64,000 bases of DNA from JAAYBF01 sp963715445 (GTDB lineage: Bacteria; Actinomycetota; Thermoleophilia; Solirubrobacterales; Thermoleophilaceae). Below the pieces are notes generated by a model. It was given only the letters and a program-made list of their open reading frames with translations, searched no databases and was not told the DNA's origin. The position numbers and the translations under genes were made by a program. The stretch is taken from positions 1,116,001-1,180,000 of the forward strand of contig OY970240.1 of assembly GCA_963715445.1 (NCBI GenBank), in the 5' to 3' direction. Shown here one piece after another: positions 22,802-31,632 of this stretch (the first letter of the stretch is position 1; each line of letters starts with the position of its first letter).

Positions 22802-23869
22802 TCAGGCGAAGCGGAATCCGCTCGGCGCGACGAGCAGCTCGATCGGGCTCGCGGACAGGCCGGCTGGGGGCTCAGGGAGGTTGAACTCCTTCGGCGCGGT
22901 GTCGTTCGGGGTGGTCGAGTGCATCAGCGCCGCGAGATACTGGATGTGGTCCCGCCCGACGCCGAGCTCGGACTGCCCGCCTCCGTATGCGCCGATCCCG
23001 CGCTCCTCGCAGTAGTCGTACGCCGCGAAGAGCCGCTCGAGCGGCCCGAAGCGCGAGGGCTTGATGTTGACCGTCTTCGGGGGGAAGGGCAGCGCCTCGA
23101 TGTCGGCGACGGAGTGGATCGGCGCGTCCCAGGTGATGCGGTCGCGGTAGGGCTCGAGGACGGCCATCGCCTCCGAGCTGTCGAGGTCGGGATCCTCGAG
23201 CCAGGCGTCGGGGAAGGCCTCGGCCACCTGACGGTAGAGGTCCGGGTTGGTCTCGACGTCGACCGGCGTGCCCTTGTAGCGGCCCTTGAGGTCGAGCGAG
23301 TCGACGGCGCCGGTGCCGACCAGCGTCGCGATCAGCTCGGGAGTCCAGGTGTTGGTCGGGTCGAGCTTGAAGCGCGTGCCCGGATACATCTCGAGCACCG
23401 CCAGCAGACGGTCCGGGGTGTCGGGCCCGTCGCTGCCCATCGGCGCGAGGCGCATCGACACGACGTAGTTCAGCGGCTGCGGCGAGCGGTGGAGCGCGTC
23501 GCCGAGCGACTTGCCCGCCTGACGCAGCGCCAGGTCGAGCGCCGCGGACTCGAAGGCCCAGCGGCGGTACTCACGCGACTCGGGACGACTCGGCTCGTAG
23601 CCGAAGAGGTCGAGACCCTCGAGCAGCTCCGAGAAGGAGCCGATCGTGTGGTCGCCGGCGAGTTCGTGGACCGGGCCGGCCGACTCGAGGCGCTCGTGGT
23701 CGTCGCCGTCGTAGACGACGTCCTCCCCGCGCCCCTCCTCGTCCCCGCCGCTCAGCACGATCTCCGTGGTGCGCCGCTCGAACTCGGCTGAGAAGCGCTG
23801 GCGCAGCCCCACGAGCTCGTACGAGTCGATCGTCAGCGGGAGGTCGCGCAGCAGCTCATAGGTAGCCAT
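22802..23869 (-). CDS. Enolase-superfamily (muconate cycloisomerase-like) protein
   Basis: A 355-residue protein of the mandelate racemase/muconate lactonising group. The barrel bears 'GTRFKLDPTNTWT', 'SLDLKGRYKG', 'AWLEDPDLDS', 'ITWDAPIHSV', 'VNIKPSRFGPL' and 'YGGGQSELGVGRDHIQYLAA', consistent with two lysines and carboxylate metal ligands, so it should abstract a proton alpha to a carboxylate. The substrate is unknown. ATG 23869 is preceded by TAGGAT at six bases, suggesting its own leaderless transcript. Confidence 0.8.
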   Translation of the reverse strand: MATYELLRDLPLTIDSYELVGLRQRFSAEFERRTTEIVLSGGDEEGRGEDVVYDGDDHERLESAGPVHELAGDHTIGSFSELLEGLDLFGYEPSRPESREYRRWAFESAALDLALRQAGKSLGDALHRSPQPLNYVVSMRLAPMGSDGPDTPDRLLAVLEMYPGTRFKLDPTNTWTPELIATLVGTGAVDSLDLKGRYKGTPVDVETNPDLYRQVAEAFPDAWLEDPDLDSSEAMAVLEPYRDRITWDAPIHSVADIEALPFPPKTVNIKPSRFGPLERLFAAYDYCEERGIGAYGGGQSELGVGRDHIQYLAALMHSTTPNDTAPKEFNLPEPPAGLSASPIELLVAPSGFRFA

Positions 23870-23892
23870 CAGCCCATCCTAGTCAGGGGAGC

Positions 23893-24312
23893 TCAAGCCG
23901 CCGGGACGGCGAGCACCGGCCGATCGGCCAGGTGGAGGAGCTTGTTCGGCGTGGAGCCGAGGATGGCGCCCTTGATCGGGCTCTCGCCGTAGCTGCCGAC
24001 CACGATCATGCGGGCATCGCGGGTCGTGCCGAGCTCGAGCAGCGCCTCGACGGGACGGGCGTCCACGAGCGCGAGCTCGGCCGGGACTCCGGCCAGCGCC
24101 GCTCGAGCGAGGGCGTGATCGGCATACCGCTGGCCGAGGTCGCGGACCGCCTGGCGCGCCGTCGCGACCTCCTCGCCCATGCCGCCCGGCGGCTCGTAGC
24201 CGAAGGCGATCACGAGGCGGTCGCCGAGCTCGCGGGCCAGTTCGATCGCCACGTCGAGCGCGGCCCGCGCACCGGCGGAGTCGTCGTATCCGACGATCAG
24301 GTCACGTGCCAT
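23893..24312 (-). CDS. Universal stress protein (UspA family)
   Basis: A 139-residue single-domain Usp. 'DLIVGYDDSAGARAALDVAI' opens the fold and the ATP-binding loop 'GSYGESPIKGAILGSTPNKL' fits G-2x-G-9x-G-S/T, followed by 'RPVLAVPA'. It is therefore a likely ATP-binding stress protein. AGGAGGG precedes the ATG. It follows the APC permease by 44 bases, in line with Usp proteins often lying beside transporters. Confidence 0.9.
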   Translation of the reverse strand: MARDLIVGYDDSAGARAALDVAIELARELGDRLVIAFGYEPPGGMGEEVATARQAVRDLGQRYADHALARAALAGVPAELALVDARPVEALLELGTTRDARMIVVGSYGESPIKGAILGSTPNKLLHLADRPVLAVPAA

Positions 24313-24356
24313 CTGTCAGCCCTCCTGTCGTACGGCGCTCCGAGGAGCCCTCCGGG

Positions 24357-25886
24357 TCATCTCGGCGCACCGGCGGTCTCCTCCACCGCGACCTCGCCGG
24401 CCGCCACCTCGGGGGGCACCGCCTCGAACGCCTTCCGGCCGAAGTAGTCGGAGTGGCCACCGGCCCGCCAGATCAGCATCAGCACGAACCCGAGCGCCAG
24501 GAAGCCGACGCCGATGACCGTCGGCAGCCCGATCCCGAACAGGTTGGAGCCCGTGTAGGACTCGGCCGGATCGGCGAAGTCGATCGTCGCCTTGACGAAC
24601 AGGTAGCCGAGCGTCACGGCGCCGATCAGCGGCGCGACGCCGATGAAGAGGAAGTTGGTGACCGACTTGAACAGCTCGCGGCGGTAGTAGATGACGCAGG
24701 CGAGGCCGGTGAGCGCGTAGTAGAAGGCGATCATCAGCGCGAGCGCCGTGAGCGTGTCGAAGAGGAAGTTCTCGCTGAAGGCGCTGACCCCCACGTACCA
24801 GGCGGCCGCAACCACTCCGATCGCGATCGTCGAGACGTGCGGCGTGTAGAAGCGCTCGTGGACCCTCCCGAGCGCCGCCGGCATCGCGCCGCCGCGCGCC
24901 ATCGACAGGATCGTCCTCGAAGCCGGCAGGATCGTCGTCTGGGTCGAGGCGAGCGCCGACGTGAGGATCGCCAGCACGACGAGCTTGTCGAGCGGTGAGC
25001 CGAGCACGCTGGTGGCCAGCGTCGAGAAGACCGCCTCGTCGTCCGCGAACTCCTCGAGCAGGGCGGGGCCTGCGTAGGCGACGACGGCGACGGTCACGGA
25101 GATGTAGGTGACCAGCAGGATCACCGTGCTCGAGACGCCCGCCACGCCGGGCGCCGAGACCGAGTCCTCGGTCTCCTCGGTGAGGTTGACCGCCGACTCC
25201 CAGCCCCAGTAGATGAAGACGCCGGTGAGCATCCCGGCGACCAGCACCGACATGCTCGACACCTCGAGCGGGTTGAGCCAGGAGAGCGACGGGTCGATCG
25301 AGTCCGGCGACGCGTCGCCGCCGAGCACCTTCGCGAGCGCGACGCCCGCGAACAGCAGCAGCCCGATCACCTGGCCGAAGATCAGGACCCGCTGCAGCCG
25401 CGCGGACGCCTCGGTGCCGATCACGCAGACCCAGGTCATGATCGCGATCAGCGCGACGGCGAAGGCGATCACCGCCCACTTCGATTCGGCCGCGGCGTCC
25501 CAGCCGAAGAGCAGGAACGTGTAGCGCGCGGCAACGTCGGCCAGCGAGCCGACTACGAGCACGCCCGTCATCGTGATCGCCCAGCCGCCCATCCAGCCCA
25601 TGTAGGGCCCCATCGCGCGGGTCACCCAGGAGAAGGTGGTGCCGCAGTCCTGATCGGCGCGGTTCATGTAGTAGAAGGCCGCGGCGATGAAGAACATCGG
25701 CACGAACGACGCCAGCAGCACCGCCGGCGCCTGGACTCCCGCATCGACCACCACGAGCCCGATGACCGCCGCCAGCGAGTAGGCCGGCGCGGTCGAGGCG
25801 AGGCCGATCACCAGCGCGTCGACGAAGCCGATCGCGTCCTTCTTGAGGCCCTTGCCGCCGGTCTCCGTCACCACGTCAGTCGCCAT
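24357..25886 (-). CDS. APC-family amino acid/polyamine permease
   Basis: A 509-residue secondary transporter with about 12 membrane helices. 'IGFVDALVIGLASTAPAYSL' is the typical first helix, followed by 'QDCGTTFSWVTRAMGPYMGW', 'IYWGWESAVNLTEETEDS' and 'LPASRTILSMARGGAMP', all APC signatures. The position directly behind potC, in a block facing polyamine-degrading enzymes, suggests putrescine, GABA or a related amine as substrate; this is inference. A good ribosome binding site (AGGAGG) precedes the ATG. Confidence 0.9.
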   Translation of the reverse strand: MATDVVTETGGKGLKKDAIGFVDALVIGLASTAPAYSLAAVIGLVVVDAGVQAPAVLLASFVPMFFIAAAFYYMNRADQDCGTTFSWVTRAMGPYMGWMGGWAITMTGVLVVGSLADVAARYTFLLFGWDAAAESKWAVIAFAVALIAIMTWVCVIGTEASARLQRVLIFGQVIGLLLFAGVALAKVLGGDASPDSIDPSLSWLNPLEVSSMSVLVAGMLTGVFIYWGWESAVNLTEETEDSVSAPGVAGVSSTVILLVTYISVTVAVVAYAGPALLEEFADDEAVFSTLATSVLGSPLDKLVVLAILTSALASTQTTILPASRTILSMARGGAMPAALGRVHERFYTPHVSTIAIGVVAAAWYVGVSAFSENFLFDTLTALALMIAFYYALTGLACVIYYRRELFKSVTNFLFIGVAPLIGAVTLGYLFVKATIDFADPAESYTGSNLFGIGLPTVIGVGFLALGFVLMLIWRAGGHSDYFGRKAFEAVPPEVAAGEVAVEETAGAPR

Positions 25887-25901
25887 CGAGCCTCCTACCT
25901 T

Positions 25902-26735
25902 CTATAGAGCAGGTTCGGGATCGGGTCGGACGGCAGCCATCCGCTCGGCGTGGCGCTGCTGCCAGAGGACCAGCGCGATCGCCACGACGGTGACCAGGAA
26001 CAGCAGCGTCGCGAGCACGTTGACCTGGACCGGGATGCCGCGGAGGCTGACGCCGAAGATGTAGAGCGGGAACGTCTCCGTCGTCCCCGAGTTGAAGTTC
26101 GAGATCACGAAGTCGTCGATCGAGAGGGCGAAGGCGAGCAGCGCCGCGGCCATGATCCCCGGCCCGAGCAGCGGCAGGGTGACCGTCCGGAATGTCGTCA
26201 GCGGAGGTGCGCCAAGGTCTGCCGCGGCCTCCTCCAGGCTGCGGTCGAATCCGATCAGGCGCGAGCGCACGACGACCACGACGAAGCTGATCGAGAACAT
26301 CACGTGGGCGATGAACAGCGTCGTGAAGCCGAGCTCGATCCCGTAGATCAGGAACATCGAGAGCAGCGCCGCGCCGATCACGATCTCCGGCGTCGCCATC
26401 GGCAGGATGATCAGGAGGTTCGACACTCCCCGGCCGCGAAAGCTGTGGCGGACCAGCGCGAGCGCCATCAACGTGCCGATCGCCGTCGAGACGATGGTCG
26501 CCAGCGCCGCTATCTGGAGGCTGGTGATCATCGCGTCGTTCACCGACTCGTCGGCGAAGGCGTCCCGCCAGTAGTCGAGCGTGAACCCGCTCCACGTGTA
26601 GTCGAGCTTGCCGCCCGAGGTCTGGTCGAACGAGAACAGGGCGATCACGATGATCGGCAGCAGCATGTAGACAACCGCTATCGCGGCGTAGACCAGCAGC
26701 GCGTTGCGCCGCAGCCAGGCCCAGGCGGCGCTCAC
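25902..26735 (-). CDS. potC: Spermidine/putrescine ABC transporter permease PotC
   Basis: A 277-residue inner-membrane permease with six predicted helices and the permease loop 'EEAAADLGAPPLTTFRTVTL' (EAA motif) that docks to the ATPase. 'DYWRDAFADESVNDAM' and 'SIDDFVISNFNSGT' are typical PotC segments. It overlaps the end of potB by four bases (ATGA) and precedes the APC permease by 15 bases. Together with PotA, PotB and PotD it forms a polyamine importer. Confidence 0.9.
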   Translation of the reverse strand: MSAAWAWLRRNALLVYAAIAVVYMLLPIIVIALFSFDQTSGGKLDYTWSGFTLDYWRDAFADESVNDAMITSLQIAALATIVSTAIGTLMALALVRHSFRGRGVSNLLIILPMATPEIVIGAALLSMFLIYGIELGFTTLFIAHVMFSISFVVVVVRSRLIGFDRSLEEAAADLGAPPLTTFRTVTLPLLGPGIMAAALLAFALSIDDFVISNFNSGTTETFPLYIFGVSLRGIPVQVNVLATLLFLVTVVAIALVLWQQRHAERMAAVRPDPEPAL

Positions 26736-27520
26736 GCAGCCTCCTCCTCATCGCCCATGAAGGCGCCTGTGCCCGCCAGCTTGAGGTAGATGCCGACGAC
26801 GATCAGGATCGCCAGCATCATCAGGAAGGACAGCGCCGCGGCCTCCGGGTAGTCGCGCTGCTGGAGGTAGAGCGACTGGATCACGTTGCCGACCATCGCC
26901 TGCCCGGTGCCGCCGAGCAGCAGCGCGTTGACGTAGTCGCCGACGGCCGGGATGAAGGTGAGCAGCACGCCGGCGACGATCCCCGGCGCGGTGATCGGCA
27001 GCGTCACCTTGACGAACGCCTTGGTGCTCGAGGAGTAGAGGTCCTTCGCCGCCTCGATCAGCCGCACGTCCATCCGCTCGAGCGACGCGTAGATCGGCAG
27101 GATCATGAACGGCAGGAAGTTGTAGGTCAGCCCCGCGATCACGGCGCCTCCCGTGGCGAGCACGCGCCCGTCCTCGGGCACGAGGTGGAGGAACTTCAGG
27201 GCGTCGACCGCAGGGCTCGCGTCAGCGAGGATCGTCTTCCAGGCGATCGTCCGGATCAGGTAGGTCGTGAAGAACGGGGCGACGACCGCGAACAGCAGCA
27301 GCAGCTTCCAGCGGCCGGCACGCAGGGCTATCGCGTAGGCGAGCGGGTAGGCGATCGCCAGCGCGATCAGCGTCGCCGAGCCGGCGTAGAGGAACGAGCG
27401 GATCAGCTGCTCCTCGTGGCCGGAGAGCGAGTCGCTGAAGTTCGACCACTGCCAGGTGAACGTGAAGCCGCCGGTCTCGAGCGATCCCGACCGCAGGGCC
27501 ATCTGTCCCATGTAGTACAT
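26732..27520 (-). CDS. potB: Spermidine/putrescine ABC transporter permease PotB
   Basis: The second polyamine permease, with 'EAAKDLYSSSTKAFVKVTLP' as the EAA loop and 'TFIPAVGDYVNALLLGG' typical of PotB. From ATG 27520 the product is 262 residues, but the same frame runs upstream without a stop and encodes 'LVPYGLLGPGAIWLVLFFVV', the expected first membrane helix. That stretch has no ATG, GTG or TTG; CTG 27583, eight bases after the potD stop, is the only plausible initiator. True translation therefore probably begins at a non-standard codon. Confidence 0.88.
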   Translation of the reverse strand: MYYMGQMALRSGSLETGGFTFTWQWSNFSDSLSGHEEQLIRSFLYAGSATLIALAIAYPLAYAIALRAGRWKLLLLFAVVAPFFTTYLIRTIAWKTILADASPAVDALKFLHLVPEDGRVLATGGAVIAGLTYNFLPFMILPIYASLERMDVRLIEAAKDLYSSSTKAFVKVTLPITAPGIVAGVLLTFIPAVGDYVNALLLGGTGQAMVGNVIQSLYLQQRDYPEAAALSFLMMLAILIVVGIYLKLAGTGAFMGDEEEAA

Positions 27521-27590
27521 CGGGACGACGAAGAACAGGACCAGCCAGATGGCCCCCGGGCCGAGCAGGCCATAGGGGACCAGTCGGCGC

Positions 27591-28766
27591 CTAACCCGTG
27601 ATGACGTCCTGGAAGGCGTTGGTCACCTCCTCGCGATCCTTGGCCGAGCCGGGCGGGTTCGGCTGGGTCGTGCAGTCCCTGGTGAACTCCTCGCTCGGGA
27701 AGATCAGCTGGTTCTCGGCGAGCTCGGTCTTGCCCTCCTGCTCGAAGACCTCCTTGACCCCGGTCACCGGCGTCACGTACTGGACGTACTCGGAGATGCC
27801 CGCCTGGATCTTCGGCCGGTAGACGAAGTCCATCCAGGCGAGCGCGGCCGGGGTGTTCGGCGCGCCCTTCGGGATCACCATGTTGTCCGACCAGAGGATG
27901 CAGCCCTGGGTGGGCATCAGCCACTCGACGTCGGGGTTCTCGACCAGCGAGGTGTCGCCCGACCAGCCGATGGCCGCGACGACGTTGCCGTTGGTCAGGT
28001 CCTGGGTGTAGTCATTGCCGGTGAAGCGCCGCAGCTGGCCGGAGTCGACGGCGTCGGAGAGCCGCTTGATCTGGTCGAGCCACTGCTGCTTGGTCGCCGC
28101 CGCGGGGTCGATCCCGTCGGCCTTGAGCATCAGCGGGATCGTGTCGCGCAGCTCGGAGAGCACCGTGACCTTGCCCTTGTACTTGGGGTCGAAGAGGTCG
28201 TTGACCGACTTCACGTCGGGCGCCTCGGAGGTGTTGACCATCAGGCCGGTCAGGCCGCTCTGCCACGGCACCGAGAACTTGCGCTCGGGATCGAACTCCG
28301 GGCTCTCGAGGCTGGGCAGCAGGTGCTCGAAGACGGTCGGCACCGTCTCGTGGTCGATCTCCTGGAGATAGCCGAGATCGTTCATCTGCTTCGCCATCCA
28401 GTCGGTGACGACGAAGATGCTGCGCCCGCCCGAATTGCCGTCCTCGAGCAGTGGCTGCAGCTTGCCGAAGAAGTCCGCGTTGTCGTTGACGTCCTCCTTG
28501 TAGTCGACCTTGACGCCGCTCTCGTCCTCGAACTTGGCAACGGTGTTGTTCGACCCCTTGTCCATGTAGCCGGGCCAGTTGGAGATCGTCAGCTCGCCCT
28601 CCACCGGGCCCGACTTCGCGACTTCGGTGCCGGAATCGCTGCCGCCGCCGACGCTGTCGCCGTCACCACCGCAGGCGGCGATCGCGACCGTCGCGACGAG
28701 CGCCAGCAGGGCGACGAGCACCGAGCGGAACCGGACTGATTGGGGATTTGGGCTTGCGTGGTTCAT
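27591..28766 (-). CDS. potD: Polyamine-binding lipoprotein PotD
   Basis: A 391-residue extracytoplasmic solute-binding protein: leader with lipobox 'AIAAC' and a Gly/Ser linker, then the SBP domain with 'ELTISNWPGYMDKG', 'FEDESGVKVDYKEDVNDNAD', 'NVVAAIGWSGDTSL', 'GCILWSDNMVIPKGAPNT' and 'YVTPVTGVKEVFE', matching the PotD/PotF group. Acidic and Trp residues suited to binding amines are in these segments. AGGGAGGA precedes the ATG; potA is 21 bases upstream. Confidence 0.92.
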   Translation of the reverse strand: MNHASPNPQSVRFRSVLVALLALVATVAIAACGGDGDSVGGGSDSGTEVAKSGPVEGELTISNWPGYMDKGSNNTVAKFEDESGVKVDYKEDVNDNADFFGKLQPLLEDGNSGGRSIFVVTDWMAKQMNDLGYLQEIDHETVPTVFEHLLPSLESPEFDPERKFSVPWQSGLTGLMVNTSEAPDVKSVNDLFDPKYKGKVTVLSELRDTIPLMLKADGIDPAAATKQQWLDQIKRLSDAVDSGQLRRFTGNDYTQDLTNGNVVAAIGWSGDTSLVENPDVEWLMPTQGCILWSDNMVIPKGAPNTPAALAWMDFVYRPKIQAGISEYVQYVTPVTGVKEVFEQEGKTELAENQLIFPSEEFTRDCTTQPNPPGSAKDREEVTNAFQDVITG

Positions 28767-28787
28767 GGCGTCCTCCCTGGAGGGTTC

Positions 28788-29975
28788 TCAGCTCTCTGTC
28801 TCTCTGAGCGCGAGCTCGGCGGTCGGGCGAAGGTCCGCGTCGACCGGCCCTCTTCCCGACTCGCGCACTACATGGATGTGCTCGGGCGACCAACTCAGCC
28901 TTACCCGGGCCCCGCCACCCGGAAGCCTCTGGCGCAGCGCCTCGTCGGCGTTGGGGATGAGCACCGTCATCCGCACGTCGCCCTCGAGCAGCACGACGAT
29001 CTGGGTCGAGGTGCCGAGGTAGACCGAGCTCTCGACGACCCCCTCGACCGACGGACGCCCGGATGGCCCGGCCGTGGCGTCCTCGTCGATCTGCAGCTTC
29101 TCGGGGCGGACGATGGCGTGGCAGCGCTCGCCCGCGGCGAGCCCCTCGGAGACCGGGACGTCGATCCGGGGCCCCACATCGAGCCGCACGCGGCCGTGCT
29201 CGCCGGTGCCCTCGACCACTCCCGGCATCAGGTTCGAGACCCCGATGAAGCCGGCGACGAAGGTCGTCTCGGGACGGGCGTAGACCTCCTCGGGGCCGGC
29301 CACCTGCTCGACCAGGCCGCGGTTCATCACCGCGATCCGGTCCGACATCGTCAGCGCCTCCTCCTGATCGTGGGTCACGTAGACGAACGTGATGCCGACG
29401 TCGCGCTGGATCCCCTTCAGCTCAACCTGGAGGCGCTTGCGGAGCTTCAGGTCGAGCGCGCCGAGCGGCTCGTCGAGCAGCAGCACCGCCGGCCGGTTGA
29501 CGAGCGCACGGGCGAGCGCGACGCGCTGCTGCTGACCACCGGAGAGCTGGCGCGGCTTGCGCTTGGCCTCCCCCGCGAGGCCGACGCGCTCGAGCTCCTC
29601 CCCGACGCGGCGGCGGATCTCGTCCTTCGAGGTCTTCTGACGCTCGAGGCCGAAGGCCACGTTGCGCTCCACGCTGAGATGCGGGAACAGCGCGTAGCTC
29701 TGGAAGACGGTGTTCGTCTGCCGCTTGTAGGCCGGCAGGCCGACGACGTCCTTCCCGTCGATCAGCACGCGTCCCTCCGTCGGCTCCTCGAAGCCCGCAA
29801 CCATCCGCAGCGTCGTGGTCTTGCCGCAGCCGCTCGGGCCGAGCAGGGTGAAGAACTCGCCGGGAGCGATGTCGAGGTCGATGCCGGCGACCGCCTCGAA
29901 ATCGCCAAAGCGCTTGGCGACGCCGTCGAGCCTGACGCTTGGCTCTCTGCCCTCGCTGTCGCGGCCGGCGCTCAC
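28788..29975 (-). CDS. potA: Polyamine ABC transporter ATP-binding protein PotA
   Basis: A 395-residue ATPase that powers the PotBC permease. It has Walker A 'GPSGCGKTTT', the signature 'LSGGQQQRVALARAL', Walker B 'VLLLDEPLGALD', the switch His in 'FVYVTHDQEEAL', and a C-terminal TOBE regulatory domain ('CHAIVRPEKLQI'). GTG 29975 is preferred because GGAGGGA stands upstream of it; GTG 29999 is an alternative. It is the first gene of the minus-strand potADBC operon, divergent from the aminotransferase. Confidence 0.92.
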   Translation of the reverse strand: MSAGRDSEGREPSVRLDGVAKRFGDFEAVAGIDLDIAPGEFFTLLGPSGCGKTTTLRMVAGFEEPTEGRVLIDGKDVVGLPAYKRQTNTVFQSYALFPHLSVERNVAFGLERQKTSKDEIRRRVGEELERVGLAGEAKRKPRQLSGGQQQRVALARALVNRPAVLLLDEPLGALDLKLRKRLQVELKGIQRDVGITFVYVTHDQEEALTMSDRIAVMNRGLVEQVAGPEEVYARPETTFVAGFIGVSNLMPGVVEGTGEHGRVRLDVGPRIDVPVSEGLAAGERCHAIVRPEKLQIDEDATAGPSGRPSVEGVVESSVYLGTSTQIVVLLEGDVRMTVLIPNADEALRQRLPGGGARVRLSWSPEHIHVVRESGRGPVDADLRPTAELALRETES

Positions 29976-29999
29976 GGTTCGCCTTCCCTCCTCTTCCAC

Positions 30000-30211
30000 G
30001 GCATTCGACCCGAGGGGCCGCCACCGCGGCTGACAATGTCTTGACCGTATGGCCAGGGCGTCACCCCCGCAAGTGCAGAATGACCCAATCTCTGCACCGG
30101 ATGTTGGCCAGGGTGTACAAGTGGGGAGGGTTTGGTTTCACGTTCAGCCGGTTGTCACTTGGACCTGGCGCAGTTACCGTTGTCCTGAGCGTCCAGCCTC
30201 GGAGGAGAGAA
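30000..30211. promoter_or_regulatory. Divergent control region between potA and the aminotransferase
   Basis: The 5' regions of import and catabolism genes face each other here. Visible repeats are the palindrome GACAATGTC (30032-30040) and two direct copies of GTTGTC (30151-30156 and 30179-30184), 28 bases apart. A strong GGAGGAGAGA ribosome binding site lies at 30201-30210. The PucR protein encoded two genes downstream is the obvious candidate to bind here. No convincing -35/-10 pair was identified. Confidence 0.35.
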
Positions 30212-31612
30212 ATGGCGACGACACCGCAGACCGTCACCGAACATCGCGGAAGTGGGGACAGCGCACTTCAGGACGCCGCGAAGCGCCATCTCTGGATGCA
30301 CTTCACGCGCATGGGCGCGTACGAGGAGAGCGAAGTCCCGATCATCGTCAAGGGCGAGGGCTGCTACGTCTACGACGAGCACGGCAAGCGCTACCTCGAC
30401 GGGCTGTCGGCCCTGTTCTGCGTGAACGCCGGCCACGGCCGCACGGAGATCGGCGACGCCATGGCGGCGCAGGTGCGCGAGCTGGGCTTCTACACGAACT
30501 GGAGCTACGCCCACCCGCGAGCGATCGAGCTGGCGGAGCGCATCGCGGGCTACGCGCCCGGGAACCTCAACCGGGTCTTCTTCACCTCGGGCGGCAGCGA
30601 GGCCGTGGAGTCGGCCCTCAAGCTCTGCCGGATCTACCACCGCAAGAACGGCGAGGCCGGGCGCTACAAGGTGATCGCCAGGGAGATCGCCTACCACGGC
30701 ACCACGATGGGCGCGCTGACCGCCACCGGCATCCCCGACCTGCGCGCCCCGTTCGAGCCGCTCGTCCCGGGCGGGCGCCACGCGCCGAACACCAACAGCT
30801 ACCGCTGGCCGGAGGATCGCGACCCGCTCTGGGCCGCCGACCAGATCGAGGAGCGGATCCTCTTCGAGGGCCCCGAGACCGTCTCGGCGGTGATCCTCGA
30901 GCCCGTGCAGAACGCCGGCGGCTGCTTCACGCCGCAGGAGGGCTACTGGGACCGCGTGCGCGAGATCTGCGACCTCTACGGGGTGCTGCTGATCTCCGAC
31001 GAGGTGATCTGCTCCTGGGGCCGGCTCGGCCACTGGTTCGGGGCGGAGCGCTTCGGCTTCGAGCCCGATCTGATCACGACCGCCAAGGGCCTGACCTCGG
31101 CGTACGCCCCGATGGGCGCGGTGATCGCCTCCGACCGCGTCGCCGAGCCCTTCATGGAGGGCACGGACATGTTCACCCACGGCTTCACGTTCGGCGGGCA
31201 TCCCGTCTGCGCGGCCGCCGCGCTCGCGAACCTGGACATCTTCGAGCGCGAGGACCTCTGCGGGAACGTGCGGGCCAACGAGGGTGAGCTGCGGCAGCGC
31301 CTCGAGGGCCTGCGGGAGCTGCCGATCGTCGGCGACGTGCGCGGCGCCGGCTACTTCCACGCGATCGAGCTGGTCAAGGACCAGGACACCAAGGAGACCT
31401 TCGACGAGGAGGAGTCCGAGGTTCTCCTGCGCGGCTACCTCTCCGGCGCGCTCTACGAGCACGGGCTGATCTGCCGCGCCGACGATCGCGGCGATCCGGT
31501 GATCCAGCTGTCGCCGCCGCTGATCGCGGGCAGCGAGCAGTTCGAGGAGATCGAGGGAATCCTGCGCGCGGTGCTCAGCGAGGCGTGGAACCGTCTCGTA
31601 GCTCGTCCCTGA
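30212..31612 (+). CDS. Class III aminotransferase, probably putrescine/diamine-pyruvate
   Basis: A 466-residue PLP enzyme close to SpuC-type putrescine-pyruvate aminotransferases. The order of motifs is 'YVYDEHGKRYLDGLSALFCV', 'FFTSGGSEAVESALKLCR', 'YHGTTMGALTATGIP', 'ILEPVQNAGGCF', 'LLISDEVICSWGRLG' and the PLP lysine in 'TTAKGLTSAYAPMG'. It would convert putrescine and pyruvate to 4-aminobutyraldehyde and alanine. Context supports this: potADBC is divergent, and an aldehyde dehydrogenase and an alanine dehydrogenase follow. Other omega-amino substrates (beta-alanine, taurine) cannot be ruled out. Confidence 0.87.
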   Translation: MATTPQTVTEHRGSGDSALQDAAKRHLWMHFTRMGAYEESEVPIIVKGEGCYVYDEHGKRYLDGLSALFCVNAGHGRTEIGDAMAAQVRELGFYTNWSYAHPRAIELAERIAGYAPGNLNRVFFTSGGSEAVESALKLCRIYHRKNGEAGRYKVIAREIAYHGTTMGALTATGIPDLRAPFEPLVPGGRHAPNTNSYRWPEDRDPLWAADQIEERILFEGPETVSAVILEPVQNAGGCFTPQEGYWDRVREICDLYGVLLISDEVICSWGRLGHWFGAERFGFEPDLITTAKGLTSAYAPMGAVIASDRVAEPFMEGTDMFTHGFTFGGHPVCAAAALANLDIFEREDLCGNVRANEGELRQRLEGLRELPIVGDVRGAGYFHAIELVKDQDTKETFDEEESEVLLRGYLSGALYEHGLICRADDRGDPVIQLSPPLIAGSEQFEEIEGILRAVLSEAWNRLVARP

Positions 31613-31632
31613 AGGACTCTGGAGAGACAAAC

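Noticed and set aside
24306..24998. Long Arg/Asp-rich antisense frames opposite the APC permease and similar ones elsewhere
   Set aside because: These are antisense shadows of high-GC genes: highly charged composition, no motifs, and each lies opposite a clear gene.
27403..27924. Frameshift splitting potB
   Set aside because: The first helix is in the same frame as the rest of PotB; only a standard start codon is missing, so no frameshift is needed.
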